Made by a program: the position numbers and the translations under genes. Below the pieces are notes generated by a model. It was given only the letters and a program-made list of their open reading frames with translations. It ran no database searches and had not been told where the DNA came from. From Jeongeupia naejangsanensis (GTDB taxonomy: Bacteria > Pseudomonadota > Gammaproteobacteria > Burkholderiales > Chitinibacteraceae), in the NCBI RefSeq assembly GCF_016865585.1, contig NZ_JAESND010000001.1, positions 992,001 through 1,056,000 of the forward strand: DNA of 64,000 bases, in the 5' to 3' direction. This document shows, piece after piece, positions 28,203 to 38,154 of this stretch; position 1 is the first letter of the stretch, and each line of letters begins with the position of its first letter.

Positions 28203-30029
28203 TCAGTGCGCGAGGCCCAGGCTCAGCGCACCTTCTTCGGCACCGGTCGCCTGCAGGCGGAAACCGGCAAACAGTTCACGACCCATGCCATGACCGTTCT
28301 TGGCCATGTCGGCAGTCGCGCAATCGCGCTTGGCCCATTCGGCCGCGTCAACCTTGGCGACCAGGTCACCGGTCACCGCATCCAGACGGATGACGTCACC
28401 GGTACGCACCTTGCCGAGCGGGCCACCCGAGACGACTTCCGGGGTGATGTGGATCGCCGCCGGCACCTTGCCCGACGCGCCCGACATGCGGCCATCGGTC
28501 ACCAGCGCGACCTTGAAGCCGCGATCCTGCAGCACGCCGAGTGCCGGCGTCAGCTTGTGCAGCTCCGGCATGCCGTTGGCACGCGGCCCCTGGAAACGCA
28601 GCACGGCGATGAAGTCTTTCTCGAGTTCGCCCCGCTGGAAAGCAGCCAGCACGTCATCCTGATCATCGAAAACGATGGCCGGCGCTTCGACCACGCGATG
28701 TTCCTCGGCGACCGCCGAGACCTTGATCACGGCACGGCCGATATTGCCTTCGAGCACCTTCAGACCGCCGTCCTTGCTGAACGGGTGGGTATGCGGACGC
28801 AATACGCTGTCGTCGGCCGACTGCAGCGGCGCCTCGCGCCAGACGGCCTTGCCGTCGTCGCCGAGGAACGGTTCCTGCGAATGGGTACGCAGACCGTGAC
28901 CGGTGCAGGTCAGTACGTCGTCGTGCAGGAAACCGCCATCGATCAGCTCACGGATCAGGTAACCCATGCCACCGGCCGCGTGGAAGTGGTTCACGTCGGC
29001 CGAGCCGTTCGGGTAGACGCGGGCCAGCAGCGGCACGACTTCGGACAGATCGTGGAAATCGTCCCAGTTGATGTTGATGCCGGCCGCCTTGGCGATCGCA
29101 ACCAGGTGGATCGTGTGATTGGTCGAGCCACCGGTCGCCAGCAGGCCGACGATACCGTTGACGACGGCCTTCTCGTCGATGACCTTGCCGACCGGAAGGA
29201 ACTCGTTGCCGAGCGCGGTGATCTGCGCAACACGGCGGGCCGCAGCGGCAGTCAGCGCATCGCGCAGCGGAGTATTCGGGTTGACGAAAGCGGCGCCCGG
29301 CAGGTGCAGGCCCATCACTTCCATCAGCATCTGGTTCGAGTTGGCGGTACCGAAGAAGGTACACGTACCCGGGCCGTGGTAGCTGCCCTCTTCCGATGCC
29401 AGCAGCTCTTCGCGGCCGGCCTTGCCTTCGGCGAACAGCTGGCGAACCTTGGCCTTGTCCTTGTTCGAGATGCCCGAAGTCATCGGGCCCGCAGGCACGA
29501 AAATCGCCGGCAGGTGGCCGAACTGCAGTGCACCGATCAAGAGGCCCGGGACGATCTTGTCGCACACCCCCAGACAGAGCATGCCGTCGAAAACGTTGTG
29601 CGACAGGCCTACGGCCAGCGACATGGCAATCACGTCGCGGCTGAACAGCGACAGCTCCATGCCCGGCTGGCCCTGCGTGACGCCGTCACACATCGCCGGT
29701 GTGCCGCCAGCAAACTGTGCGGTGGCGCCGACTTCATGCACGGCCGCCTTGATGATCGCCGGGTAGGTTTCGAGCGGTTGGTGCGCCGACAGCATGTCGT
29801 TGTACGACGAAACGATCGCGATATTCGGCTGACGCATCTCGCGCATCATGATCTTGTCGCCTTCCGGCGCGGCCGCCCAAGCATGCGCCTGGTTGGTACA
29901 GGCCAGGCCTTTGCGGACCGGCTCCTTTTGCGCTGCGGCTTCGAGGCGCTGCAAATAGCGGGTGCGGGATTCACGGCTGCGTTCGACGATACGGGCCGTA
30001 ACTTCGGTAAGACGGGGATGTAATGCCAT
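28203..30029 (-). CDS. edd: Phosphogluconate dehydratase (Entner-Doudoroff)
   Basis: A 608-residue IlvD/Edd-family dehydratase, close to the E. coli length. Iron-sulfur cysteines appear in [19 protein letters not shown] and [11 protein letters not shown], with the family block [20 protein letters not shown]. It turns 6-phosphogluconate into KDPG. ATG 30029 ([11 protein letters not shown]) is chosen over an upstream start that lacks homology. The promoter region carries a perfect GTAGT-N3-ACTAC palindrome at 30105-30119, overlapping a likely -10 box, so repression by HexR is expected. Confidence 0.97.
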   Translation of the reverse strand: MALHPRLTEVTARIVERSRESRTRYLQRLEAAAQKEPVRKGLACTNQAHAWAAAPEGDKIMMREMRQPNIAIVSSYNDMLSAHQPLETYPAIIKAAVHEVGATAQFAGGTPAMCDGVTQGQPGMELSLFSRDVIAMSLAVGLSHNVFDGMLCLGVCDKIVPGLLIGALQFGHLPAIFVPAGPMTSGISNKDKAKVRQLFAEGKAGREELLASEEGSYHGPGTCTFFGTANSNQMLMEVMGLHLPGAAFVNPNTPLRDALTAAAARRVAQITALGNEFLPVGKVIDEKAVVNGIVGLLATGGSTNHTIHLVAIAKAAGININWDDFHDLSEVVPLLARVYPNGSADVNHFHAAGGMGYLIRELIDGGFLHDDVLTCTGHGLRTHSQEPFLGDDGKAVWREAPLQSADDSVLRPHTHPFSKDGGLKVLEGNIGRAVIKVSAVAEEHRVVEAPAIVFDDQDDVLAAFQRGELEKDFIAVLRFQGPRANGMPELHKLTPALGVLQDRGFKVALVTDGRMSGASGKVPAAIHITPEVVSGGPLGKVRTGDVIRLDAVTGDLVAKVDAAEWAKRDCATADMAKNGHGMGRELFAGFRLQATGAEEGALSLGLAH

Positions 30030-30104
30030 GACGAACTCCGGTTTGACCGTACCCGATGCACGCGACTGCATAGATCACGGTAGTAAATGCCGCAAGAATT
30101 ATGG

Positions 30105-30119
30105 CGTAGTTTTACTACA
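30105..30119. promoter_or_regulatory. HexR-type operator, edd side
   Basis: CGTAGTTTTACTACA contains GTAGT and ACTAC separated by three bases, a perfect inverted repeat that fits the published HexR box of proteobacteria (TGTAAT/ATTACA-like). It overlaps the presumed edd -10 region. Confidence 0.75.
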
Positions 30120-30272
30120 ACCCCCTACCAAACTCAACCATAACTGCTTACCAAGCGGCAATGCCGCAACGCACCATTATCGTGCAACAGCGCGGGTTTG
30201 CTGGTTTTTTCAGCAATTGGAGTTCGGGAAATCCCGCAGACGGCCAAAAGCGTTTGCGCCGTTTTTTAGGCA

Positions 30273-30300
30273 TGTAGTAACATTACGAAGTCTTACTACG
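30273..30300. promoter_or_regulatory. Two overlapping HexR-type operators, zwf side
   Basis: TGTAGTAACATTACG (30273-30287) and GAAGTCTTACTACG (30287-30300) are each imperfect GTAGT-N3-ACTAC sites. Their outer arms TGTAGTAA and TTACTACG also pair with each other, so the block forms nested palindromes with centres about 13 bases apart. Confidence 0.65.
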
Positions 30301-30400
30301 CCCAGACCTCGGCGCGTACGTCGGCCCCGCCCAACAGGCGCAAGGCAAGCCCATGGACGCGCACGCAGCCGAGTTCAACGAATAACTCAGGAAGGATGCT

Positions 30401-31852
30401 ATGACCCAGATCGACGCGTTCGACATGGTGCTGTTTGGCGGCACCGGTGACCTCGTGATGCGCAAACTGTTGCCGGCGCTGTACCACCAACACCAGGACG
30501 GCAACCTGCCCGCCGAAGGTCGCATCGTCTGTCTGGGCCGCAGCGTGCCCGACACCGCAGCCTACGTCGCCAAGGCGCACGCCAAAGCCAAGGATTACCT
30601 CGGCTCGCACTACAACGACGCCGACTGGACCGCCTTCGCAGCCCGCATCGAATACCTGAAGATCGACGCCAACAAGCCGGAAGAATTCGGCCTGCTCGCC
30701 GACGCACTGAACGAGTTCCCGAAGCGCGCCCGCGTGTTCTATCTGTCGACCGCGCCGGACCTGTTTGCGCCGATCTCGAAGAGCCTGGCCGGCGTCGGCC
30801 TGACCAAGGGCAATGCCCGCGTCGTACTGGAAAAGCCGCTCGGCCATGACCTCGAATCGTCGAACAAGATCAACGACGAGGTCGGCGAATACTTCGAAGA
30901 GCACCAGATCTACCGGATCGACCACTATCTCGGTAAAGAGCCGGTCCTGAACCTGATTACCCTGCGCTTTGCCAACACCCTGCTCGAACCGCTGTGGCGT
31001 CGTGAATGGATCCGCGACGTGCAGATCACCGTTACCGAGCAGGTCGGCGTCGAAACCCGGGCCGACTTCTACGACAAGACCGGCGCGCTGCGCGACATGA
31101 TCCAGAACCACCTGCTGCAGCTGCTGACCATCGTTGCGATGGAGCCGCCGGCGTCGTACGACGCGGATGCAGTGCGTGACGAGAAGCTCAAAGTGCTGCG
31201 CGCCCTCAAGCCGCTGACCGTCGAAGACGTCCACACCAAGGTCGTGCGTGGTCAGTACCGTGCCGGCGCCGTAGGCGGCCAGCCGGTACCGGGCTACCTG
31301 AACGAGCCGGATGTACCGGCCGATTCGAAGACCGAGACCTTCGTCGCGCTCAAGGCCGAAATCCAGACCTGGCGCTGGGCCGGCGTACCGTTCTTCCTGC
31401 GTACCGGCAAGCGCCTGCAGGAACGCATGGCCGAAATCGTCATCAACTTCCGCGAAGCACCGCACTCGATCTTCGGCAAGATGGGCACGCCGAATCGTCT
31501 GGTGATTCAGCTGCAACCGGACGAGTCGATGCGTCTGTACGTGACGGCCAAGGAGCCGGGCAACCAGCTTCGCCTGCGCCCGGTTCACCTTGATCTCGAC
31601 TTCAAGGAAACCTTCAAGACCCGCAGCCCGGAAGCCTACGAGCGCCTGCTGATGGACGTGATCCGTGGCGATCTGTCGCTGTTCGTCCGTCGCGACGAAC
31701 AACGCGCCGCCTGGAAGTGGGTCGAACCGATCATCGACACCTGGGAAGCCAGCCCGGATGCGCCCAAGGCCTACACAGCCGGCACCTGGGGCCCGGCGGC
31801 CTCGTCGGCCCTGCTGTCGCGCGACGGCCTGTGCTGGCACGAAGAAAGCTGA
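30401..31852 (+). CDS. zwf: Glucose-6-phosphate 1-dehydrogenase
   Basis: A 483-residue enzyme with NADP-site [18 protein letters not shown] near the N-terminus, the substrate and catalytic block RIDHYLGKE (about 173-181), and the conserved [13 protein letters not shown] before it. It converts glucose-6-phosphate to 6-phosphogluconolactone and feeds the Entner-Doudoroff enzymes encoded divergently. AGGAAGG stands nine bases before the ATG. It is the first gene of zwf-pgl-hexR-pgi. Confidence 0.97.
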   Translation: MTQIDAFDMVLFGGTGDLVMRKLLPALYHQHQDGNLPAEGRIVCLGRSVPDTAAYVAKAHAKAKDYLGSHYNDADWTAFAARIEYLKIDANKPEEFGLLADALNEFPKRARVFYLSTAPDLFAPISKSLAGVGLTKGNARVVLEKPLGHDLESSNKINDEVGEYFEEHQIYRIDHYLGKEPVLNLITLRFANTLLEPLWRREWIRDVQITVTEQVGVETRADFYDKTGALRDMIQNHLLQLLTIVAMEPPASYDADAVRDEKLKVLRALKPLTVEDVHTKVVRGQYRAGAVGGQPVPGYLNEPDVPADSKTETFVALKAEIQTWRWAGVPFFLRTGKRLQERMAEIVINFREAPHSIFGKMGTPNRLVIQLQPDESMRLYVTAKEPGNQLRLRPVHLDLDFKETFKTRSPEAYERLLMDVIRGDLSLFVRRDEQRAAWKWVEPIIDTWEASPDAPKAYTAGTWGPAASSALLSRDGLCWHEES

Positions 31853-31863
31853 TCACATCCGCG

Positions 31864-31882
31864 CCCCTGCCACCGGCAGGGG
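31864..31882 (+). other. Stem-loop between zwf and pgl
   Basis: Perfect eight-base-pair stem CCCCTGCC/GGCAGGGG with loop ACC and no T run, 11 bases after the zwf stop. It is likely an mRNA stability or processing element. Confidence 0.55.
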
Positions 31883-31951
31883 CCTGTCGAATCGGCACAC
31901 CTCGCCGCAACACTTGCGGCCTACCACCGAATACACGAAACCGAGGTCTCG

Positions 31952-32650
31952 ATGTCCCTGCAATGGCATGAATTCGCATCGAAAGCACAGCTCGACACGG
32001 CGCTGGCAAACCACATCGCCGACCGCCTGAAAGCAGCGATCGATGCACGCGGCGCAGCCAGCCTAGCCGTATCCGGCGGGCGCACGCCAGCCGGCATGTT
32101 CGCCGCGCTCGCGCAGGCCGCCATCGACTGGCGCCGGGTCAACATTACCCTCGTCGACGAGCGCTGGGTGCAACCCGACCACGCAGACAGCAATGAACGC
32201 AGCGTTCGCGAACACCTGCTGCAAGGGCCGGCCGCTCAGGCCCATTTCATTTCGCTGGTCAACGGTGCGGCCACGCCGCACGAAGCGCTGACCGCGATCG
32301 AAGCCCGCCTGGCGATTTTCCCCTCCCCGATTGACGTGCTGATTCTCGGCATGGGCGACGACGGCCATACCGCATCGCTGTTCCCGAACGCCGCCGAGCT
32401 CGAAGCCGCCTGCGCATCGGAAGCGCAACTGGCTGCGGTGACCCCGCCGGTCGCGCCGCACCAGCGCATCACGCTGACGCTGCCGACGATTGCCAAGGCA
32501 CGCGAAGTGATCGTGCACATTACCGGCGACAGTAAAAAAGCCCTGCTGCAGACTGCGCTCGGCGAAGACAAGCCGGTGCCGCTGCAGTACCCGATCCGTC
32601 GCGTACTCGACCGCGTCACCACGGGCAAGTCGGTGTTCTGGACGGCCTGA
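31952..32650 (+). CDS. pgl: 6-phosphogluconolactonase
   Basis: A 232-residue protein of the glucosamine-6-phosphate isomerase/6-phosphogluconolactonase family. It shows SLAVSGGRTPAGMFAAL, VDERWVQPDHADSNER and the hallmark LGMGDDGHTASLFPN. It hydrolyses the lactone made by Zwf. It lies 99 bases after zwf. The length and the DevB-type motifs distinguish it from the seven-bladed propeller lactonases. Confidence 0.96.
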   Translation: MSLQWHEFASKAQLDTALANHIADRLKAAIDARGAASLAVSGGRTPAGMFAALAQAAIDWRRVNITLVDERWVQPDHADSNERSVREHLLQGPAAQAHFISLVNGAATPHEALTAIEARLAIFPSPIDVLILGMGDDGHTASLFPNAAELEAACASEAQLAAVTPPVAPHQRITLTLPTIAKAREVIVHITGDSKKALLQTALGEDKPVPLQYPIRRVLDRVTTGKSVFWTA

Positions 32651-32670
32651 ACCGTCTGTTACCTACAATG

Positions 32671-32693
32671 CGCGGGGCCGACAGGGCCCCGCG
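32671..32693 (+). other. GC-rich stem-loop between pgl and hexR
   Basis: Nine-base-pair stem CGCGGGGCC/GGCCCCGCG, loop of five, followed by GCTTTAA with only three T. It may act as a partial terminator that lowers hexR relative to zwf-pgl. Confidence 0.55.
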
Positions 32694-32776
32694 GCTTTAA
32701 CCACGTTTGACAGAGACCCCGGCGAGGCCGGCCGCACAGCGCAGCCGAACCGCCGCATGAGTGAGACCCACCGACC

Positions 32777-33622
32777 ATGCTCGAACGTATCAAGACCGTG
32801 ATCGACACCCTGAGCAAGTCCGAGCGCAAAGTCGCCGAACTGGTGCTGGCTCAGCCGAATCTGGTCGCCAACGCACCGATCGCCCAGATTGCCGACCTCG
32901 CCGATGTATCGCAGCCGACGGTCATCCGCTTCTGCCGCAGCCTCAACTGTTCGGGACTGCAGGACTTCAAGCTGCGACTGACGCGCAGCCTCGTTTCGGG
33001 CGTGCCCTACGTTCACTCGATGGTCTCGGCCGACGACTCGGCCCATGATCTGGCCAAGAAGCTGTTCGACAACAACATCTCGCACCTGCTGCGCTGCCGG
33101 AACGAGCTCGACACCGAAGCCCTCGAGCGCGCGATCAAGGTGCTGGCCAATACCCACAAGATCGAAGTCTGGGGTCAGGGGCAGTCCGGCGCCGTCGCCA
33201 TCGACGCGCAGAACAAGTTTTTCCGCCTTGGCGTGCCGACGGTCGCCTATACCGACCCGCACATGCACGGCATGAGCGCATCGATGCTCAAGCCCGGCGA
33301 CGCCGTCGTTGCCGTATCGAACTCGGGCCGTACGCTCGACATGCTGCGCTCGGTCGAAATCGCCCGCGATGCGGGCGCCGACGTCATCGGCATCACCCAT
33401 TCGAAGTCGCCGCTGGCCAAGCGCTGCAACATCTGCCTGTTCGCCGACACGATGGAAGACCCGGATCTGTACACGCCGATGATCACCCGCATCGTCCATC
33501 TGGTGATCATCGACGTGCTAGCCGTCGGCGTCGCGCTCAAGCGCGGCCCGGAACTGATCGACCAGCTGGAAAAAATGAAACGCAACCTGAAGGAAAAACG
33601 GGTTCGCGGGCATGACAACTGA
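32777..33622 (+). CDS. hexR: HexR, RpiR-family regulator of glucose catabolism
   Basis: A 281-residue regulator. An N-terminal RpiR-type helix-turn-helix (about 1-77, [20 protein letters not shown]) is followed by a SIS sugar-phosphate domain (about 120-250, [20 protein letters not shown] and [13 protein letters not shown]). In the HexR family KDPG binding to the SIS domain releases DNA. Placement between pgl and pgi and the palindromes upstream of edd and zwf support this identity. The stop overlaps no coding start; pgi begins 73 bases later. Confidence 0.94.
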   Translation: MLERIKTVIDTLSKSERKVAELVLAQPNLVANAPIAQIADLADVSQPTVIRFCRSLNCSGLQDFKLRLTRSLVSGVPYVHSMVSADDSAHDLAKKLFDNNISHLLRCRNELDTEALERAIKVLANTHKIEVWGQGQSGAVAIDAQNKFFRLGVPTVAYTDPHMHGMSASMLKPGDAVVAVSNSGRTLDMLRSVEIARDAGADVIGITHSKSPLAKRCNICLFADTMEDPDLYTPMITRIVHLVIIDVLAVGVALKRGPELIDQLEKMKRNLKEKRVRGHDN

Positions 33623-33695
33623 ACAAGCAGCAGCAAAGACCGCGGCCCACCGCGGCTCCCGTACCGTGAAGAAAAACGTGAGAAGGAAAGAGTCG

Positions 33696-35342
33696 ATGTC
33701 GAAGTTGACCCAGTCGCCAGCGTGGCTGGCGCTTGCCGCGCATTACCAGGAAGTGGCTCCGCTGCACATGCGCGAGCTGTTCGAGCAGGATCCGCAGCGC
33801 TTCGAGAAATTCTCGATCGAATCCGGCGGCCTGTTCTTCGATTACTCGAAGAACCGCGTCACCGAGCAGACCATGTCGCTGCTGTTCAAGCTGGCCGAGC
33901 AATCGGGGCTGAAGGCGCGCATCGAGAAGATGTTCTCCGGTGAAAAGATCAATATCACCGAAGGTCGTGCGGTACTGCACACGGCACTGCGCAACCTCGA
34001 CAAGAACCCGATTCTGGTCGATGGCGAAGACGTGATGCCCAAGGTCAATGCGGTCAAGGAGAAGATGTTCCAGTTCTCCGACGAAATCCGCTCGGGCGAG
34101 CGCACCGGCTACACCGGCAAGGCCTTCACCGACATCGTCAACATCGGCATCGGCGGCTCCGACCTCGGCCCGGTGATGGTCTGCAACGCGCTGAAGGACT
34201 TCGGTCACCAGCGCTTGTCCATGCACTTCGTTTCGACCGTCGACGGCGACCAGATCGTCTCGACGCTGAAGCAGCTGAACCCGGAAACGACGCTATTCAT
34301 CATCGCGTCGAAGACCTTCACGACGCAGGAGACCATCACCAACGCCCGCACCGCGCGCGCCTGGTTCCTCGATCGCGTCGGCAACGAGTCGCACATCGCC
34401 AAGCATTTCGTCGCCGTCTCGACCAATGCCAGCGCCGTTGCCGAGTTCGGCATCGACACCAACAACATGTTCGAGTTCTGGGACTGGGTCGGCGGCCGCT
34501 ATTCGCTGTGGTCGGCCATCGGTCTGCCGATTGCGATCTACCTCGGCAAGCACGATTACCAGGATCTGCTCCACGGTGCCTACACCATGGACGAGCACTT
34601 CAAGCACAAGCCGCTCGAACAGAACCTGCCGGTGATCATGGGCATGCTCGGCATCTGGTACGTGAACTTCTTCGGTGCCAATACCCAGCTGATCTCGCCG
34701 TACAACCAGTCGCTGCAACGCTTCCCTGCCTATTTGCAGCAGCTGGACATGGAATCGAACGGCAAGAGCGTCGACCTCGACGGCAACCGCGTCGACTATC
34801 ACACCGGCCCCGTGGTCTGGGGTGATGCCGGCATCAACGGCCAGCACGCCTATTACCAGATGCTGCATCAGGGCTCGCAACTGGTGCCGATCGACTTCAT
34901 CGCCAGCATCGAGCACCCGGAAATCCCGGAACCGCACAGCACCATCCTGATGGCCAACTACTTCGCCCAGACCGAAGCGTTCATGCGTGGCAAGAACGAA
35001 GCCGAAGTGCGCGCCGAGCTGGCTGCCGCCGGCATCACCGGCGAAGCGCAGGACGAGCTTGCACCGCACAAGATTTTCGAAGGCAACCGCCCGACCAACT
35101 CGATTCTGGTCCAGCGCCTGACGCCACGCCGTCTCGGCGCACTGATCGCGCTGTACGAACACAAGGTGTTTGTCCAGGGCACGATCTGGAACGTGAACTC
35201 GTACGACCAATGGGGCGTCGAACTCGGCAAGCAACTGGCAAAGAAGATCGAAAGCGATCTGGTCACGCCGGGCCTGACCGCGAGCCACGACGCGTCCACC
35301 AACGGACTCATCAACTACTACAAGCGGAACGTGCCGCGCTGA
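33696..35342 (+). CDS. pgi: Glucose-6-phosphate isomerase
   Basis: A 548-residue enzyme, nearly the E. coli length. The motifs [32 protein letters not shown] and [17 protein letters not shown] (PGI signature) are present. It links fructose-6-phosphate with glucose-6-phosphate and so can feed gluconeogenic carbon into Zwf. ATG 33696 follows AGAAGGAAAG; a longer frame to 33612 overlaps the hexR end and is less likely. No terminator separates it from aceE. Confidence 0.96.
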   Translation: MSKLTQSPAWLALAAHYQEVAPLHMRELFEQDPQRFEKFSIESGGLFFDYSKNRVTEQTMSLLFKLAEQSGLKARIEKMFSGEKINITEGRAVLHTALRNLDKNPILVDGEDVMPKVNAVKEKMFQFSDEIRSGERTGYTGKAFTDIVNIGIGGSDLGPVMVCNALKDFGHQRLSMHFVSTVDGDQIVSTLKQLNPETTLFIIASKTFTTQETITNARTARAWFLDRVGNESHIAKHFVAVSTNASAVAEFGIDTNNMFEFWDWVGGRYSLWSAIGLPIAIYLGKHDYQDLLHGAYTMDEHFKHKPLEQNLPVIMGMLGIWYVNFFGANTQLISPYNQSLQRFPAYLQQLDMESNGKSVDLDGNRVDYHTGPVVWGDAGINGQHAYYQMLHQGSQLVPIDFIASIEHPEIPEPHSTILMANYFAQTEAFMRGKNEAEVRAELAAAGITGEAQDELAPHKIFEGNRPTNSILVQRLTPRRLGALIALYEHKVFVQGTIWNVNSYDQWGVELGKQLAKKIESDLVTPGLTASHDASTNGLINYYKRNVPR

Positions 35343-35406
35343 TCGCGCAGCGCCGAACCGCGACTCACCACTACTAACCTCTTCAGTTTAAAAGGTAGAG
35401 ACATAA

Positions 35407-38064
35407 ATGGCAGAGCAGCATCACGATCTCGATCCGCAGGAAACACAGGAATGGCTGGAGGCGCTTGACGGCGTCCTGGCCAACGAAGGCGCCGAACGCG
35501 CGCATTTCCTCGTCGAGCAGCTTGTCGATCACGCCCGTCAGGATGGCGTGAACATTCCGTATACCGCCACCACCGCGTACATCAACACGGTGCCGGCGCA
35601 TCTGGAAGCCAAGAGCCCGGGCAACCATGCGTTCGAAGAGCGCATCCGTTCGTACACCCGCTGGAACGCGGCCGCGATGGTCGTCAAGGCCAACAAGCCG
35701 GGCAAGGGCGATCCGGGCGGCCACATCACCTCGTTCGCGTCGGCTGCGACGCTGTACGACGTGGGCTGGAACCACTTCTGGCACGCACCGTCTGATAACC
35801 ACGGCGGCGATCTCGTCTACTTCCAGGGTCACTGCGCGCCGGGCATGTACTCGCGCGCCTTCCTCGAAGGCCGGATCACCGAAGACCAGCTCGACAAGTT
35901 CCGCAAGGAAGTCGACGGCGGCGGTCTGTCGTCGTACCCGCACCCGTGGCTGATGCCGAACTTCTGGCAGTTCCCGACCGTGTCGATGGGTCTCGGCCCG
36001 ATCATGGCGATCTACCAGGCCCGCTTCATGAAGTACCTGGGCGATCGCGGCTTCGAACAGAAGGGCGACCGCAAGGTCTGGTGTTTCTGCGGCGACGGCG
36101 AAATGGACGAACCGGAATCGCTCGGCGCGATTTCGCTGGCCGGCCGTGAGAACCTCGACAACCTGATCTTCGTGATCAACTGCAACCTGCAGCGTCTCGA
36201 CGGTCCGGTGCGCGGCAACAGCAAGATCATCCAGGAACTCGAAGGCGATTTCCGCGGTTCGGGCTGGAACGTCATCAAGGTCGTCTGGGGCTCGGGCTGG
36301 GACTCCCTGCTCGCCAAGGACACCAAGGGTCTGCTGCAGCGCCGGATGATGGAAGTCGTCGACGGCGAATACCAGACCTACAAGTCCAAGGACGGCGCCT
36401 ACGTGCGCGAGAACTTCTTCAACTCCCCGGAGCTGAAGGCACTGGTCTCGAACATGTCCGACGACGACATCTGGCGCCTGACCCGCGGCGGCAACGATCC
36501 GCACAAGGTCTACGCCGGCTACAAGGCTGCGGTCGAGCACAAGGGCCAGCCGACGCTGCTGCTGGTCAAGACCGTCAAGGGCTACGGCATGGGCGCGGCG
36601 GGCGAATCGCAGAACGTCGCCCACCAGACCAAGAAGCTGTCGGAAGACGACCTGCTGCACCTGCGCGACCGTTTCAAGATTCCGCTCACCGACGAAGAAG
36701 CCAAGGCGTGCAAGTTCTACGCACCGCCGGCCGATGCGCCGGAGCTCAAGTACATGCACGAACGCCGCGCGGCGCTCGGCGGCTACCTGCCGGCGCGCAA
36801 GCCGGTCGACGAGCCGCTGCAGGTCCCGGGCCTCGATGCGTTCAAGGCGCTGCTCGACTCGTCGGGCGAGCGTGAAAGCTCGACCACGATGGCCTTCGTG
36901 CGTCTGCTCGGCACCCTGGTCAAGGACAAGAACATCGGCAAGCGCGTCGTGCCGATCGTGCCGGACGAATCGCGTACCTTCGGCATGGAAGGCATGTTCC
37001 GCCAGCTCGGCATCTGGTCGCACGTCGGCCAGCTGTACGCGCCGGAAGACGCCGACCAGCTGATGTTCTACAAGGAGTCGACCACCGGCCAGATCCTGCA
37101 GGAAGGCATCAACGAAGCCGGTGCGATGAGCGACTGGATCGCCGCGGCCACCGCCTACGCCAACCACGGCGTGACGATGATCCCGTTCTACATCTACTAC
37201 TCGATGTTCGGCTTCCAGCGTATCGGTGACCTGGCCTGGGCGGCCGGCGACCTGCGCGCCCGCGGCTTCCTGCTCGGCGGTACCGCCGGCCGGACCACGC
37301 TGAACGGCGAAGGCCTGCAGCACCAGGACGGCCACACCCAGCTGTTCGCCGAATACATCCCGAACTGCGTGTCGTACGACCCGACCTTCGCCTACGAACT
37401 GGCCGTGATCGTTCAGGACGGCATGAAGCGGATGTATCAGGACCAGGAAAACATCTACTACTACCTGACGCTGATGAACGAGAACTACGCGCACCCGGCG
37501 ATGCCGGAAGGCGCGGAGGCCGGCATCCTCAAGGGTCTGTACAAATTCCGCCAGGGCGAAGCCGGCAAGCTCAAGGTCCAGCTGATGGGTTCGGGCACGA
37601 TCTTCCGCGAAGTCATCGCCGCGGCCGATCTGCTCAAGGCCGATTTCGGTGTCGACGCCGACATCTGGTCCGCCACCAGCTTCAACGAGCTGCGCCGCGA
37701 CGGTATCAACGCTTCGCGCTACAACCTGCTGCATCCGACGGCCGAGCAGCACGTGCCGTACGTGACCCAGTGCCTGAAGGGCGCGGAAGGCCCGGTGATT
37801 GCCGCGACCGACTACAAGCGCACCTTCGCCGACCAGGTCCGCGAATACGTACCGAACCGCTTTGTGGTACTCGGCACCGACGGCTACGGCCGCTCGGACA
37901 GCCGCGACGCGCTGCGCAGCTTCTTCGAAGTCGACCGCTTCCACGTTGCCGTCGCCGCACTGAAGGCGCTGGCCGACGACGGCAAGATCGGTTACGACAA
38001 GGTCGCCGAAGCGATTGCCAAGTACGGCATCAACGCGGATCGTCCGGCCCCCTGGACCGTCTGA
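35407..38064 (+). CDS. aceE: Pyruvate dehydrogenase E1 component (homodimeric type)
   Basis: An 885-residue E1 of the AceE type. The thiamine diphosphate motif GDGEMDEPESLGAISLAGRE with a later Asn-rich NCN is present, as is the N-terminal EWLEALDGVLANEGAERAHF used to bind E2. It decarboxylates pyruvate and acetylates the lipoyl groups of E2. AGGTAGAG precedes the ATG. It is 64 bases after pgi with no terminator, so read-through from the hexR/pgi operon is possible. Confidence 0.98.
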   Translation: MAEQHHDLDPQETQEWLEALDGVLANEGAERAHFLVEQLVDHARQDGVNIPYTATTAYINTVPAHLEAKSPGNHAFEERIRSYTRWNAAAMVVKANKPGKGDPGGHITSFASAATLYDVGWNHFWHAPSDNHGGDLVYFQGHCAPGMYSRAFLEGRITEDQLDKFRKEVDGGGLSSYPHPWLMPNFWQFPTVSMGLGPIMAIYQARFMKYLGDRGFEQKGDRKVWCFCGDGEMDEPESLGAISLAGRENLDNLIFVINCNLQRLDGPVRGNSKIIQELEGDFRGSGWNVIKVVWGSGWDSLLAKDTKGLLQRRMMEVVDGEYQTYKSKDGAYVRENFFNSPELKALVSNMSDDDIWRLTRGGNDPHKVYAGYKAAVEHKGQPTLLLVKTVKGYGMGAAGESQNVAHQTKKLSEDDLLHLRDRFKIPLTDEEAKACKFYAPPADAPELKYMHERRAALGGYLPARKPVDEPLQVPGLDAFKALLDSSGERESSTTMAFVRLLGTLVKDKNIGKRVVPIVPDESRTFGMEGMFRQLGIWSHVGQLYAPEDADQLMFYKESTTGQILQEGINEAGAMSDWIAAATAYANHGVTMIPFYIYYSMFGFQRIGDLAWAAGDLRARGFLLGGTAGRTTLNGEGLQHQDGHTQLFAEYIPNCVSYDPTFAYELAVIVQDGMKRMYQDQENIYYYLTLMNENYAHPAMPEGAEAGILKGLYKFRQGEAGKLKVQLMGSGTIFREVIAAADLLKADFGVDADIWSATSFNELRRDGINASRYNLLHPTAEQHVPYVTQCLKGAEGPVIAATDYKRTFADQVREYVPNRFVVLGTDGYGRSDSRDALRSFFEVDRFHVAVAALKALADDGKIGYDKVAEAIAKYGINADRPAPWTV

Positions 38065-38078
38065 TTGCATGAGTGAGG

Positions 38079-38099
38079 CGTCCGGCCGGTGGCCGGACG
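38079..38099 (+). other. Stem-loop between aceE and aceF
   Basis: Perfect nine-base-pair stem CGTCCGGCC/GGCCGGACG with loop GGT. A second small hairpin, GCAGGG/CCCTGC, follows within 35 bases. Neither has a T run. They may set E1:E2 expression ratio. Confidence 0.6.
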
Positions 38100-38154
38100 T
38101 GTTTGATCCGAGGCAGGGTCGCGCCCTGCCCCCAACCCCTCACAGGGAACAACA

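Larger units (their letters stand above)
30030..30400. promoter_or_regulatory. Divergent edd/zwf control region
   Basis: A 371-base intergenic region. For edd (minus strand) TTGAGT at 30132-30137 and TAAAAC at 30109-30114 are 17 bases apart, and the -10 lies within a HexR-type palindrome. A further half-site (GGTAGTAAA) is at 30079-30087. For zwf (plus strand) two overlapping palindromes lie at 30273-30300, about 100 bases before the gene. No gene was found in the region. Confidence 0.7.

Noticed and set aside
35383-38070. 895-codon open frame antisense to aceE
   Set aside because: Mirror frame of a strongly biased gene; no domain, signal or ribosome site is recognisable.
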